DNA from: Flavobacteriales bacterium
Lineage (GTDB): Bacteria > Bacteroidota > Bacteroidia > Flavobacteriales > Flavobacteriaceae
Direction: 5' to 3'
Length of the DNA: 8,214 bases
Assembly: GCA_027033875.1 (NCBI GenBank)
Contig: JALVKK010000263.1
Coordinates: 1 to 8,214, forward strand
Below are positions 1 to 5,884 of this stretch, in pieces. The notes beneath the pieces are model-generated. The model had not been told where the DNA came from. It did not search any database and saw nothing but the letters and a program-made list of their open reading frames with translations. Position numbers and translations under genes: made by a program. Each line of letters starts with the position of its first letter. Position 1 is the first letter of the stretch.

Positions 1-2
1 TC

Positions 3-125
3 GATTATCTGAATGCAAAAAACAGAGATAAGTTAGATGAAATCAAATCCGGCAAATGGAATGATGATATAGCCGATGTGTTATCAGCCGCCGCTGTTGA
101 AGTAGCCGCAAAATACAAACAATAA
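3..125 (+). CDS. atpA: ATP synthase F1 subunit alpha, C-terminal end (partial)
   Basis: Only the last 40 codons are present; the reading frame is open from the window edge and stops at TAA 123-125. The visible tail begins DYLNAKNRDKLDEI and ends AAVEVAAKYKQ, a helical charged end like that of alpha subunits in this phylum. The identification rests mainly on position: the frame ends six bases before atpG, and alpha immediately precedes gamma in bacterial F-ATPase operons. Alpha alternates with beta in the F1 hexamer and carries the non-catalytic nucleotide sites, none of which lie in this fragment. The tail is too short for independent proof, so the call depends on context. Confidence 0.85.
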   Translation, partial: DYLNAKNRDKLDEIKSGKWNDDIADVLSAAAVEVAAKYKQ

Positions 126-131
126 TAATTT

Positions 132-992
132 ATGGCCAATTTAAAAGACATACGCATCAGAATTCAATCGGTCGGTAGTACGATGCAGATTACCAATGCA
201 ATGAAAATGGTATCGGCGGCTAAATTGAAAAAAGCACAAGATGCCATTGAAAAAATGCGTCCTTATGCCGAAAAACTGACCGAACTGCTCACCGGTTTGA
301 GTGCCAATATCGATGCAGAATTAGGAGGAGATTATGCCGCACAACGCGACGTAAATAAGGTATTGTTGGTACCAATCACTTCAAATCGCGGATTATGTGG
401 TGCACTCAATTCCAATATTATCAAACAAACTTTGCGTTTGATAGAGAATGATTATAAATCGCAAGATGTGGAGATATTGACTATCGGTAAAAAAGCTTAT
501 GAGTATTTATCAAAAAAACATCAAGTAGTTGCAAATCACAGTGAAATTTTTGACGATTTGACTTACGATAAAGTTGCCAAGGTTGCCCAATCTATCATGA
601 ATGATTTTGTTGAAAAGAAATATGACAAAATTGTTTTGATATACAATAGCTTTAAAAATGCTGCAACTCAAATCGTAAAAACAGAACAATTTTTACCGAT
701 TAAAACGGAGGCTTCCGAGAGTAATGTCGTACTGGATTACCTTTACGAACCTTCTCAAGCGGAAATTGTTTTGGAATTGATACCCAAATCGTTGAAAACA
801 CAGTTTTACAAGTCTATTCGTGACGCATGGGCATCAGAGCATGGCGCGCGTATGACATCGATGCACAAAGCAACCGATAATGCCAAAGAAATGAAAGACG
901 AATTGACATTGCAGTACAATAAAGCCCGTCAAGCGGTTATCACCGGCGAAATACTCGAAATAGTCAGTGGTGCTGAAGCACTAAAAGGTTAA
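132..992 (+). CDS. atpG: ATP synthase F1 subunit gamma
   Basis: Central rotor shaft of F1, coupling proton or sodium flow through Fo to conformational change in the alpha/beta hexamer. The 286 residues match the usual bacterial length. The N-terminal helix (ANLKDIRIRIQSVGSTMQIT, then NAMKMVSAAKLKKAQ, residues 2-35) and the C-terminal helix (residues about 242-286, with ATDNAKEM, YNKARQAVIT and EIVSGAEAL) are the family signatures; these two helices form the coiled-coil shaft. The middle holds the Rossmann-like part with SNRGLCGALN near residue 84. The ATG at 132 is six bases after the atpA stop and gives the standard MANLKDIR start. No Shine-Dalgarno sequence is seen, as is usual in Bacteroidota. 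Identification is secure. Confidence 0.98.
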   Translation: MANLKDIRIRIQSVGSTMQITNAMKMVSAAKLKKAQDAIEKMRPYAEKLTELLTGLSANIDAELGGDYAAQRDVNKVLLVPITSNRGLCGALNSNIIKQTLRLIENDYKSQDVEILTIGKKAYEYLSKKHQVVANHSEIFDDLTYDKVAKVAQSIMNDFVEKKYDKIVLIYNSFKNAATQIVKTEQFLPIKTEASESNVVLDYLYEPSQAEIVLELIPKSLKTQFYKSIRDAWASEHGARMTSMHKATDNAKEMKDELTLQYNKARQAVITGEILEIVSGAEALKG

Positions 993-1026
993 AAATAAAT
1001 AAGTTAAACAGATAAAATTTCATATA

Positions 1027-2538
1027 ATGTCACAACAAGGAAAAATTTCTCAAATCATCGGTCCCGTTATCGATGTGGTTTTTGAAGGTGAGAATATTAG
1101 TCTTCCAAAAATTTACGATTCTATGAAAGTTACCCGTCCCGACGGGCAAGAAGTAATTTTGGAAGTGCAACAACATACCGGAGAGAATACCGTGCGTTCC
1201 ATTGCTATGGATTCAACAGACGGTTTACAACGCGGTAAAGAAGTCGAATTGCTCGGTTCGCCTATCAAAATGCCTAAAGGAAAAGTTTTCGGTCGTTTGT
1301 TTAACGTTATCGGCGATCCGATTGACGGTATGGAACAAATGCCAAAAGATGCAGATAACGGTAGCCCTATTCACAAACCGGCACCCGAATTTGACCAATT
1401 ATCAACTTCTACAGAACCTTTATATACCGGTATCAAAGTAATAGACTTGATTGAGCCTTATTCAAAAGGTGGTAAAATCGGTTTGTTTGGTGGTGCCGGA
1501 GTCGGTAAAACCGTATTGATTCAAGAATTGATTAACAATATTGCCAAAGGACACGGCGGTTTGTCCGTATTTGCCGGTGTAGGTGAACGTACTCGTGAAG
1601 GTAACGATTTGTTACGTGAAATGTTAGAGTCCGGTATTATCAAATACGGCGACGAGTTTATGGAAGCTATGGAAAAAGGCGATTGGGACATCAGTAAAAT
1701 TGATAGGAAAGCCTTGGAAGACTCCAAAGCAACTTTTGTATTCGGACAGATGAATGAACCTCCGGGGGCGCGTGCCCGTGTAGCTTTGTCCGGTTTGACC
1801 ATTGCCGAGTATTTTCGTGACGGTGCCGGAAGCGGAGAAGGAAAAGACGTTTTATTCTTTATAGACAACATTTTCCGTTTTACGCAAGCCGGTTCGGAGG
1901 TATCCGCTTTGTTAGGTCGTATGCCGTCTGCCGTTGGTTATCAACCGACTTTGGCAACCGAAATGGGTGCTTTGCAAGAACGAATTACCTCAACCAAACA
2001 CGGTTCCATTACATCGGTTCAAGCGGTTTACGTACCTGCGGACGACTTGACCGACCCTGCACCTGCTACAACCTTTGCACACTTGGATGCTACTACGGTT
2101 TTGTCTCGTAAAATTGCTGAACTCGGTATTTATCCGGCAGTTGACCCGTTGGATTCGACCTCTCGAATTTTGACACCTGAAATCGTCGGTAAAGAACATT
2201 ACGAAACAGCACAACGCGTAATCGAAATTTTGCAACGTTATAAAGAATTGCAAGATATTATCGCTATTTTGGGTATGGAAGAATTGAGCGAAGAAGACAA
2301 ATTGGTTGTTCACCGCGCCCGTCGTGTGCAACGTTTCTTATCGCAACCCTTCCATGTAGCCGAACAATTTACAGGAATTCCGGGTGTATTAGTAGATATT
2401 AAAGACACTATCAAAGGTTTCAATATGATTATGGACGGTGAATTGGATCATTTACCGGAAGCCGCCTTTAACTTAAAAGGTAGTATTGAAGACGCTATTG
2501 AAGCCGGAGAAAAAATGTTGGCGGAAGCTAAAAAATAA
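1027..2538 (+). CDS. atpD: ATP synthase F1 subunit beta
   Basis: Catalytic subunit of F1: makes ATP from ADP and phosphate (EC 7.1.2.2). Seen directly: P-loop GGAGVGKT (155-162), GERTREGNDL with the catalytic glutamate at 187, Walker B region DVLFFIDNIFRF with Asp280, and long conserved blocks such as ALLGRMPSAVGYQPTLA and YVPADDLTDPAPATTF. At 503 residues it is longer than the roughly 460 of E. coli. Most of the excess is a block of about 27 residues near 203-232, between GND and GQMNEPPG, plus a small insertion at GAGSGEGKD (266-274). A long insert here is a known feature of Bacteroidota beta subunits. It follows atpG after 34 bases and precedes atpC by 13, so it belongs to the same operon. 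No defect is seen. Confidence 0.99.
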   Translation: MSQQGKISQIIGPVIDVVFEGENISLPKIYDSMKVTRPDGQEVILEVQQHTGENTVRSIAMDSTDGLQRGKEVELLGSPIKMPKGKVFGRLFNVIGDPIDGMEQMPKDADNGSPIHKPAPEFDQLSTSTEPLYTGIKVIDLIEPYSKGGKIGLFGGAGVGKTVLIQELINNIAKGHGGLSVFAGVGERTREGNDLLREMLESGIIKYGDEFMEAMEKGDWDISKIDRKALEDSKATFVFGQMNEPPGARARVALSGLTIAEYFRDGAGSGEGKDVLFFIDNIFRFTQAGSEVSALLGRMPSAVGYQPTLATEMGALQERITSTKHGSITSVQAVYVPADDLTDPAPATTFAHLDATTVLSRKIAELGIYPAVDPLDSTSRILTPEIVGKEHYETAQRVIEILQRYKELQDIIAILGMEELSEEDKLVVHRARRVQRFLSQPFHVAEQFTGIPGVLVDIKDTIKGFNMIMDGELDHLPEAAFNLKGSIEDAIEAGEKMLAEAKK

Positions 2539-2551
2539 TAAATATTAAACA

Positions 2552-2830
2552 ATGAAAGTAGATATTGTAACCCCAGAAGGTGCTTTGTTTTCCGGAGAAG
2601 TTGATTCAATCGTTGTACCGGGTATAAACGGTTCTTTTGAGATGCTAAACAATCACGCTCCAATCATTGCTGTTTTGGATAATGGTGATATACGACTGAA
2701 AGGACAACAAATCACAATAAACGATGAAGTGAAAGATAAGTTTACAACTAAACAAGGAGAAGTGATTTTGCCTATTAATTCGGGAACTGTTGAAATGAAA
2801 AACAACCATGTTATCGTTTTAGCTGAATAG
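2552..2830 (+). CDS. atpC: ATP synthase F1 subunit epsilon (short form)
   Basis: Epsilon sits at the foot of the gamma shaft and links F1 to the c-ring. The 92 residues correspond to the N-terminal beta-sandwich only: MKVDIVTPEGALFSGEVDSI, VPGINGSFEMLNNHAPII (NHAP at 34-37), and a final strand ending VIVLAE. The C-terminal two-helix domain, which can inhibit ATP hydrolysis in many bacteria with epsilon of about 130-140 residues, is absent. The stop is clean and followed by the operon terminator, so this is the natural length rather than a truncation; short epsilon subunits are usual in Bacteroidota. It is the last gene of the operon. Confidence 0.96.
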   Translation: MKVDIVTPEGALFSGEVDSIVVPGINGSFEMLNNHAPIIAVLDNGDIRLKGQQITINDEVKDKFTTKQGEVILPINSGTVEMKNNHVIVLAE

Positions 2831-2851
2831 ATTTTACTAATCTTTTTTGAT

Positions 2852-2886
2852 AAAAAAGGGGTGATTTTTGGTCGCCCCTTTTTTTT
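2852..2886 (+). terminator. Intrinsic terminator of the atp operon
   Basis: Starting 21 bases after the atpC stop, AAAAAAGGGGTGA (2852-2864) pairs with TCGCCCCTTTTTT (2872-2884): four G-C pairs flanked by A-T pairs, one G-T wobble, and a loop of about seven bases (TTTTTGG). The T run continues to 2886. The A-run before and T-run after the stem could let it work in both directions, but on the - strand no gene is seen running into it. It separates the ATP synthase operon from the SPOR gene. Confidence 0.9.
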
Positions 2887-2899
2887 GTTAAAATTTATT

Positions 2900-2927
2900 T
2901 TTGTTTAAAATTATTTTATTAATTTTG
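2900..2927 (+). promoter_or_regulatory. Candidate Bacteroidota-type promoter for the SPOR gene
   Basis: TAATTTTG (2920-2927) matches the TAnnTTTG -7 box of the Bacteroidota housekeeping sigma factor, and TTTG (2900-2903) could be the -33 box. The spacer is 16 bases, slightly shorter than the usual range of about 17-23, so the match is imperfect in a very A+T-rich stretch. The location, after the terminator and 22 bases before the ATG at 2950, is what would be expected. A start of transcription near 2934 would leave a short leader. Confidence 0.45.
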
Positions 2928-2949
2928 TTTGAACACAAAAATAAACATT

Positions 2950-3519
2950 ATGGAAGAATTTGATATTCAAAACAGTAACGAACGAGAAACGACCTTAAAT
3001 TATCCGTTGATAATCGGGGTAATATTAGCATTAATCCTAATAGGTGGTGGAACATACTGGTATCTTTCACGCAACGATGATACAGGTATGCAAGAAGAAG
3101 TATCTTCCGGAACTGAAACTTTAAACGATGAGAATAATGAATCTGCTTCTGAACAAGTATTGGATTCCACTGATGTTCAATATCAAGATGAAACACAATC
3201 ACAAGAAGCAACAACCGATGAAACAACTGAGGAAACAACCGATGATACAACAAATGAAACTTATTCAAATGATGCAGATGTCAATAGTGATAATAAATAT
3301 TTTATAGTTAGCGGTGCTTTTAGCAGCAAAACCAATGCCGATAATAAAGTAGAAACCTTAAAAGCCGATGGTTATAATGCCGTTATTGCCGGACAAAACA
3401 GCAATGGATTGTATATTGTTGCCTACGAAGGATTTCCCGATATGGAATCTGCAAAAGCAAAACTCAGTGAAATAAGAGAAACTAATCCACAAGCATGGAT
3501 ATATAAAAAAATGAATTAA
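2950..3519 (+). CDS. SPOR-domain bitopic membrane protein
   Basis: The protein has 189 residues from ATG 2950. An in-frame TTG at 2929 lies just after the likely -7 box and is not a credible start. Order of parts: cytoplasmic acidic N-terminus (1-17), one transmembrane helix (about 18-39, YPLIIGVILALILIGGGTYW), an acidic Thr/Glu/Asp/Ser-rich linker (about 45-112), and a C-terminal SPOR domain (116-187, from KYFIVSGAFSS through YNAVIAG and YIVAYEGF to AWIYKKMN). SPOR domains bind peptidoglycan strands stripped of stem peptides at division septa. The topology, with a short cytoplasmic end, one helix, a long flexible periplasmic linker and terminal SPOR, is that of FtsN and DedD. I infer a role in division or wall remodelling; the SPOR domain is clear but an FtsN assignment is not proven. 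Confidence 0.85.
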   Translation: MEEFDIQNSNERETTLNYPLIIGVILALILIGGGTYWYLSRNDDTGMQEEVSSGTETLNDENNESASEQVLDSTDVQYQDETQSQEATTDETTEETTDDTTNETYSNDADVNSDNKYFIVSGAFSSKTNADNKVETLKADGYNAVIAGQNSNGLYIVAYEGFPDMESAKAKLSEIRETNPQAWIYKKMN

Positions 3520-3521
3520 TT

Positions 3522-4223
3522 TTAAGTTTGTATTTCTGCTTGTAACAAACCGGCAAATACTTCTAAAATTTGTTGTTTCAATATATTTTTATCAGGGGTA
3601 TATCCCAATTCTTTTTGAAGGGATGTTACCCCTTTATTTTTGATGCCACAGGGAATAATGTGATTAAAGTAGGACAAATCCGTATCAACATTTAAAGCAA
3701 AACCGTGCATGGTTACCCAACGACTGGTCTTGACCCCCATGGCACAAATTTTTCTGACATTAGGCTTTCCGACATCCAACCAAACACCTGTTTCGCCTTC
3801 ACTGCGTTCGCCTTTGATGTTGTAGTTTGACAAAACTCTGATTATCATCTCTTCCAGCAAACGCATATAAGCCAAAATATCCAAATCAAAATTATCTAAA
3901 TCTATAACCGGATAACCTACTATTTGCCCGGGTCCGTGATAGGTGATGTCACCTCCCCTATTGGTTTTGATAAATTGTACTTGCCGGCGTTTTCTTTCTG
4001 TCTCGTCTATCAACAGGTTTGATTCATCTCCACTTTTGCCTAAAGTATAAACGTGAGGGTGCTCTGTAAACAATAGGAAATTTTCTGTTGTTTGTGGTAT
4101 TTTGCGATATTTATTATCAATTTTTATTTGCTTGGTTTTTTCAAACAGAGCGGTTTGAATGTCAAAAGCTTTTTGATAATCCGTTAAACCTATGTCTTTA
4201 TATAGAATTGTTTTGTTTTTCAT
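3522..4223 (-). CDS. lipB: Octanoyl-[acyl-carrier-protein]:protein octanoyltransferase (lipoate biosynthesis)
   Basis: Moves the octanoyl group from acyl carrier protein to lipoyl domains of 2-oxoacid dehydrogenases and GcvH (EC 2.3.1.181), before LipA inserts sulfur; cytoplasmic. Family marks in the 233 residues: TEHPHVYTLGKSG (53-65), RGGDITYHGPGQIVGYPVIDL (89-109), RKICAMGVK with Lys158, and HIIPCGI with Cys192. Lys158 and Cys192 are 34 residues apart, the same spacing as the catalytic pair Lys135/Cys169 of E. coli LipB, so the active site looks intact. Its ATG shares one base with the upstream stop (TAATG), implying translational coupling with the S66 peptidase gene. No lipA lies in the window. 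It ends two bases from the stop of the convergent SPOR gene. Confidence 0.96.
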   Translation of the reverse strand: MKNKTILYKDIGLTDYQKAFDIQTALFEKTKQIKIDNKYRKIPQTTENFLLFTEHPHVYTLGKSGDESNLLIDETERKRRQVQFIKTNRGGDITYHGPGQIVGYPVIDLDNFDLDILAYMRLLEEMIIRVLSNYNIKGERSEGETGVWLDVGKPNVRKICAMGVKTSRWVTMHGFALNVDTDLSYFNHIIPCGIKNKGVTSLQKELGYTPDKNILKQQILEVFAGLLQAEIQT

Positions 4224-5110
4224 TACTGAGCTAAATGAATTGTATTGTTTTGCTTGGTAATCGTCAGATTTTTGCCAAAAATTAGGGGATAATTGGCGGT
4301 TATGTGTCCAATAGGGGCATTGAATATTACCGGTATGCCAGGGTTGATGTGTTCTAAAACGATTTCTTCAACGGTTTTTCCAAACGCCGGCTTATTTTCG
4401 GGAATATCTGTAAACTGTCCTACCAACAAAGCTTTTAAATTGTCGAATTTTCCGGCATTTTTTAAGCCGATAATCATTCTGTCTATATTATATAATTGTT
4501 CTCCTACATCTTCTATAAAAAGTATTTTACCGGCTGTATCAAAATCCAAATTTGTACCAAGCAGGCTGTACAAATTGGCCAAATTGCCACCAATAACTTT
4601 TCCGCTTACTTCTGTAAAATCAGTAGTAAAGCTGTTTGTGTCAAAACTGTAAGATGTCCGGTTTTCAAACATGGCTTTTTTGGTTTGCTTTATCACTTCT
4701 TTTGGAATTTTGTTTTTCAGTTGCACCGGCATTAAAGCATGCAGGCTTTCAAAGCCTTCTTGCTGAAATTTTTGATGTAAAACAGTGATGTCTGAAAAGC
4801 CGACTAAAAGTTTCGGGTTTTGTTTAAACAGAGTAAAGTCTAGCTGATTAACAATGCGGATACTACCGTAGCCGCCACGCAAGGCCCAAATCATCTTTAC
4901 TTCAGGATTGTTCATTGCTGCTTGCAGGTCGGATAGACGCTGTTGGTCGGTGCCGGCAAAATGTCCGGATTGTTTCAAAGCGTTTGGTGCAACGTATGAA
5001 CGCAATCCCCATTTTTCTAAGAGTTTTTGCGTTTGGTTAACAATCTGCTGGTCAGACAAATATCCGGCCGGGCTGACCAAAGCGACCAAATCATTATTTT
5101 GTAAATACAT
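4223..5110 (-). CDS. Muramoyltetrapeptide L,D-carboxypeptidase, peptidase family S66 (LdcA-like)
   Basis: S66 enzymes of the LdcA type remove the terminal D-Ala from murein tetrapeptides in the cytoplasm during wall recycling. Seen in the 295 residues: N-terminal ALVSPAG (10-16), RGGYG (78-82), nucleophile motif GFSD with Ser106, GGNLANLYSLLGT (174-186), FIED with Glu200, and PIGHITANYPLIFG with His269. The Ser-Glu-His triad is complete and spaced as in known LdcA. I place the start at 5110 because MYLQNNDLVALVSPAG fits the family N-terminus; an in-frame ATG at 5152 would add 14 residues (MTCKLISIFAKNKA) with no family counterpart. The relative MccF, which gives microcin C immunity, has the same fold, but the lack of microcin genes favours LdcA. 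It is first in a two-gene operon with lipB. Confidence 0.92.
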   Translation of the reverse strand: MYLQNNDLVALVSPAGYLSDQQIVNQTQKLLEKWGLRSYVAPNALKQSGHFAGTDQQRLSDLQAAMNNPEVKMIWALRGGYGSIRIVNQLDFTLFKQNPKLLVGFSDITVLHQKFQQEGFESLHALMPVQLKNKIPKEVIKQTKKAMFENRTSYSFDTNSFTTDFTEVSGKVIGGNLANLYSLLGTNLDFDTAGKILFIEDVGEQLYNIDRMIIGLKNAGKFDNLKALLVGQFTDIPENKPAFGKTVEEIVLEHINPGIPVIFNAPIGHITANYPLIFGKNLTITKQNNTIHLAQ

Positions 5111-5162
5111 GGCTTTATTTTTAGCAAAAATACTAATTAGTTTACAAGTCATAAATTAAAAC

Positions 5163-5194
5163 TTTGTATTTTTGAACAAAATAGAATAGATTTG
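5163..5194 (+). promoter_or_regulatory. Candidate Bacteroidota-type promoter for the outer-membrane pair
   Basis: TTTG (5163-5166), a 20-base spacer, then TAGATTTG (5187-5194) is a full match to the TTTG / TAnnTTTG consensus of the Bacteroidota housekeeping sigma factor, with ideal spacing. Transcription would begin near 5200 and read into the gene at 5378. The sequence match is good, but short motifs occur by chance in A+T-rich DNA and the distance to the gene is long. Confidence 0.5.
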
Positions 5195-5338
5195 TATTTG
5201 TAGAGAAGAAAGCTGAAAAAAATGATAATTGAGATTTCTTTACGGGATTACTCTATGATTAGTTCCTCAATTTTATAACAGGAGTATAGTATAAATCAGA
5301 AAATAATCATCAAAAAACAAAAGTATTCTATGAACCAT

Positions 5339-5370
5339 AACTTTCAACTTTTAACTTTCAACTTTCAACT
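5339..5370 (+). repeat. Heptamer tandem repeat (AACTTTC)n before an exported protein gene
   Basis: Four full units and four bases of a fifth: AACTTTC, AACTTTT, AACTTTC, AACTTTC, AACT. Only one base departs from the unit. The array ends exactly where a run of eight A begins; the eighth A is the first base of the ATG at 5378. It therefore sits in the leader at about -8 to -39 from the start codon, where copy-number changes could alter ribosome access. Confidence 0.9.
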
Positions 5371-5377
5371 AAAAAAA

Positions 5378-5884
5378 ATGAAACCTAAAATTCTATTTAT
5401 CAGCATTCTATTACTGCTATCATTGCAATCCAATGCCCAAAAAACTTCCAAAAAAATCGGATTCTACGGCGGGTTCGGGTTAAATTTTTCAACCGGTTAT
5501 ACGTATTTTAGTTTACAACCCGGACTTATTTATCATGTTTCAAATAAATTTAAACTGGGGACAGGCGTACAATATACTTATCTGAAATCAAACAAATCCT
5601 ATTACGGCGTCAACTATAGATATAATATCTACGGCTACAATACAATGGCTTTGTTTTATCCATATAAAGAATTGGAAATGTCTGTTGAATTTGAAGATTT
5701 ATATATCAAACAGAATTACAATAATATCTCCAATACATTTTGGTCTCCGGCACTGTTTGGCGGACTCGGTTATCATTACGGTCCGGTAGTTGCCGGTTTT
5801 AAATACAATTTTTTGTTTGACCCTACAAAAAGTATTTATAAAGAAGCTTTTACACCTTTTGTCAGAATTTATTTTAACTTATGA
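5378..5884 (+). CDS. Exported small outer-membrane beta-barrel-like protein
   Basis: The protein has 168 residues from ATG 5378. This start is chosen because it opens a clean signal peptide (MKPKILFISILLLLSLQSNA, cleavage after Ala20 before Gln-Lys); an in-frame ATG at 5330 would put heptamer-repeat-encoded residues in front of it. The mature part is rich in Tyr, Phe, Gly and Asn, with alternating strand-like stretches (KIGFYGGFGLNFS, FSLQPGLIYHVS, FKLGTGVQYTYL, VAGFKYNFLFD) and an aromatic end (FVRIYFNL) typical of outer-membrane barrels. The size suits an eight-stranded barrel. I do not recognise a specific family. The stop overlaps the next gene by four bases (ATGA), so the two are probably co-translated. 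Function is unknown. Confidence 0.75.
   Translation: MKPKILFISILLLLSLQSNAQKTSKKIGFYGGFGLNFSTGYTYFSLQPGLIYHVSNKFKLGTGVQYTYLKSNKSYYGVNYRYNIYGYNTMALFYPYKELEMSVEFEDLYIKQNYNNISNTFWSPALFGGLGYHYGPVVAGFKYNFLFDPTKSIYKEAFTPFVRIYFNL

Larger units (their letters stand above)
5111..5377. other. Divergent intergenic region
   Basis: These 267 bases separate the - strand ldcA-like/lipB pair from the + strand outer-membrane pair. They contain the candidate promoter at 5163-5194 and the heptamer repeat at 5339-5370. On the - strand, TATTTTTG (5132..5125) resembles a -7 box just before the peptidase start, but has no -33 partner at the right distance. The rest (about 5200-5335) is A+T-rich; I see no hairpin, RNA gene or conserved small frame there. 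A transcript from the + strand promoter would carry an unusually long leader of roughly 180 bases. Confidence 0.6.

Noticed and set aside
1521..1871. Open frame of 116 codons on the - strand inside atpD, and a similar one at 1990-2331
   Set aside because: Both lie wholly antisense to the strongly conserved beta-subunit gene, and their translations are low-complexity and unlike any family.
4293..4652. Open + strand frame antisense to the S66 peptidase gene
   Set aside because: The opposite strand has complete catalytic motifs, while this frame has no recognisable domain or promoter; it is a shadow.
4223..5110. MccF-type microcin C immunity protein
   Set aside because: The fold and triad are shared, but no microcin or peptide-modification gene is nearby, and the pattern and length fit ordinary LdcA-like enzymes.
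5125..5132. TATTTTTG on the - strand as a promoter for the peptidase-lipB pair
   Set aside because: It matches the -7 box, but no TTG lies 17-23 bases upstream; the nearest is only 12 away.
5167..5174. TATTTTTG on the + strand as a second -7 box
   Set aside because: No TTG at a suitable distance upstream; TAGATTTG at 5187 with a 20-base spacer is a better match.
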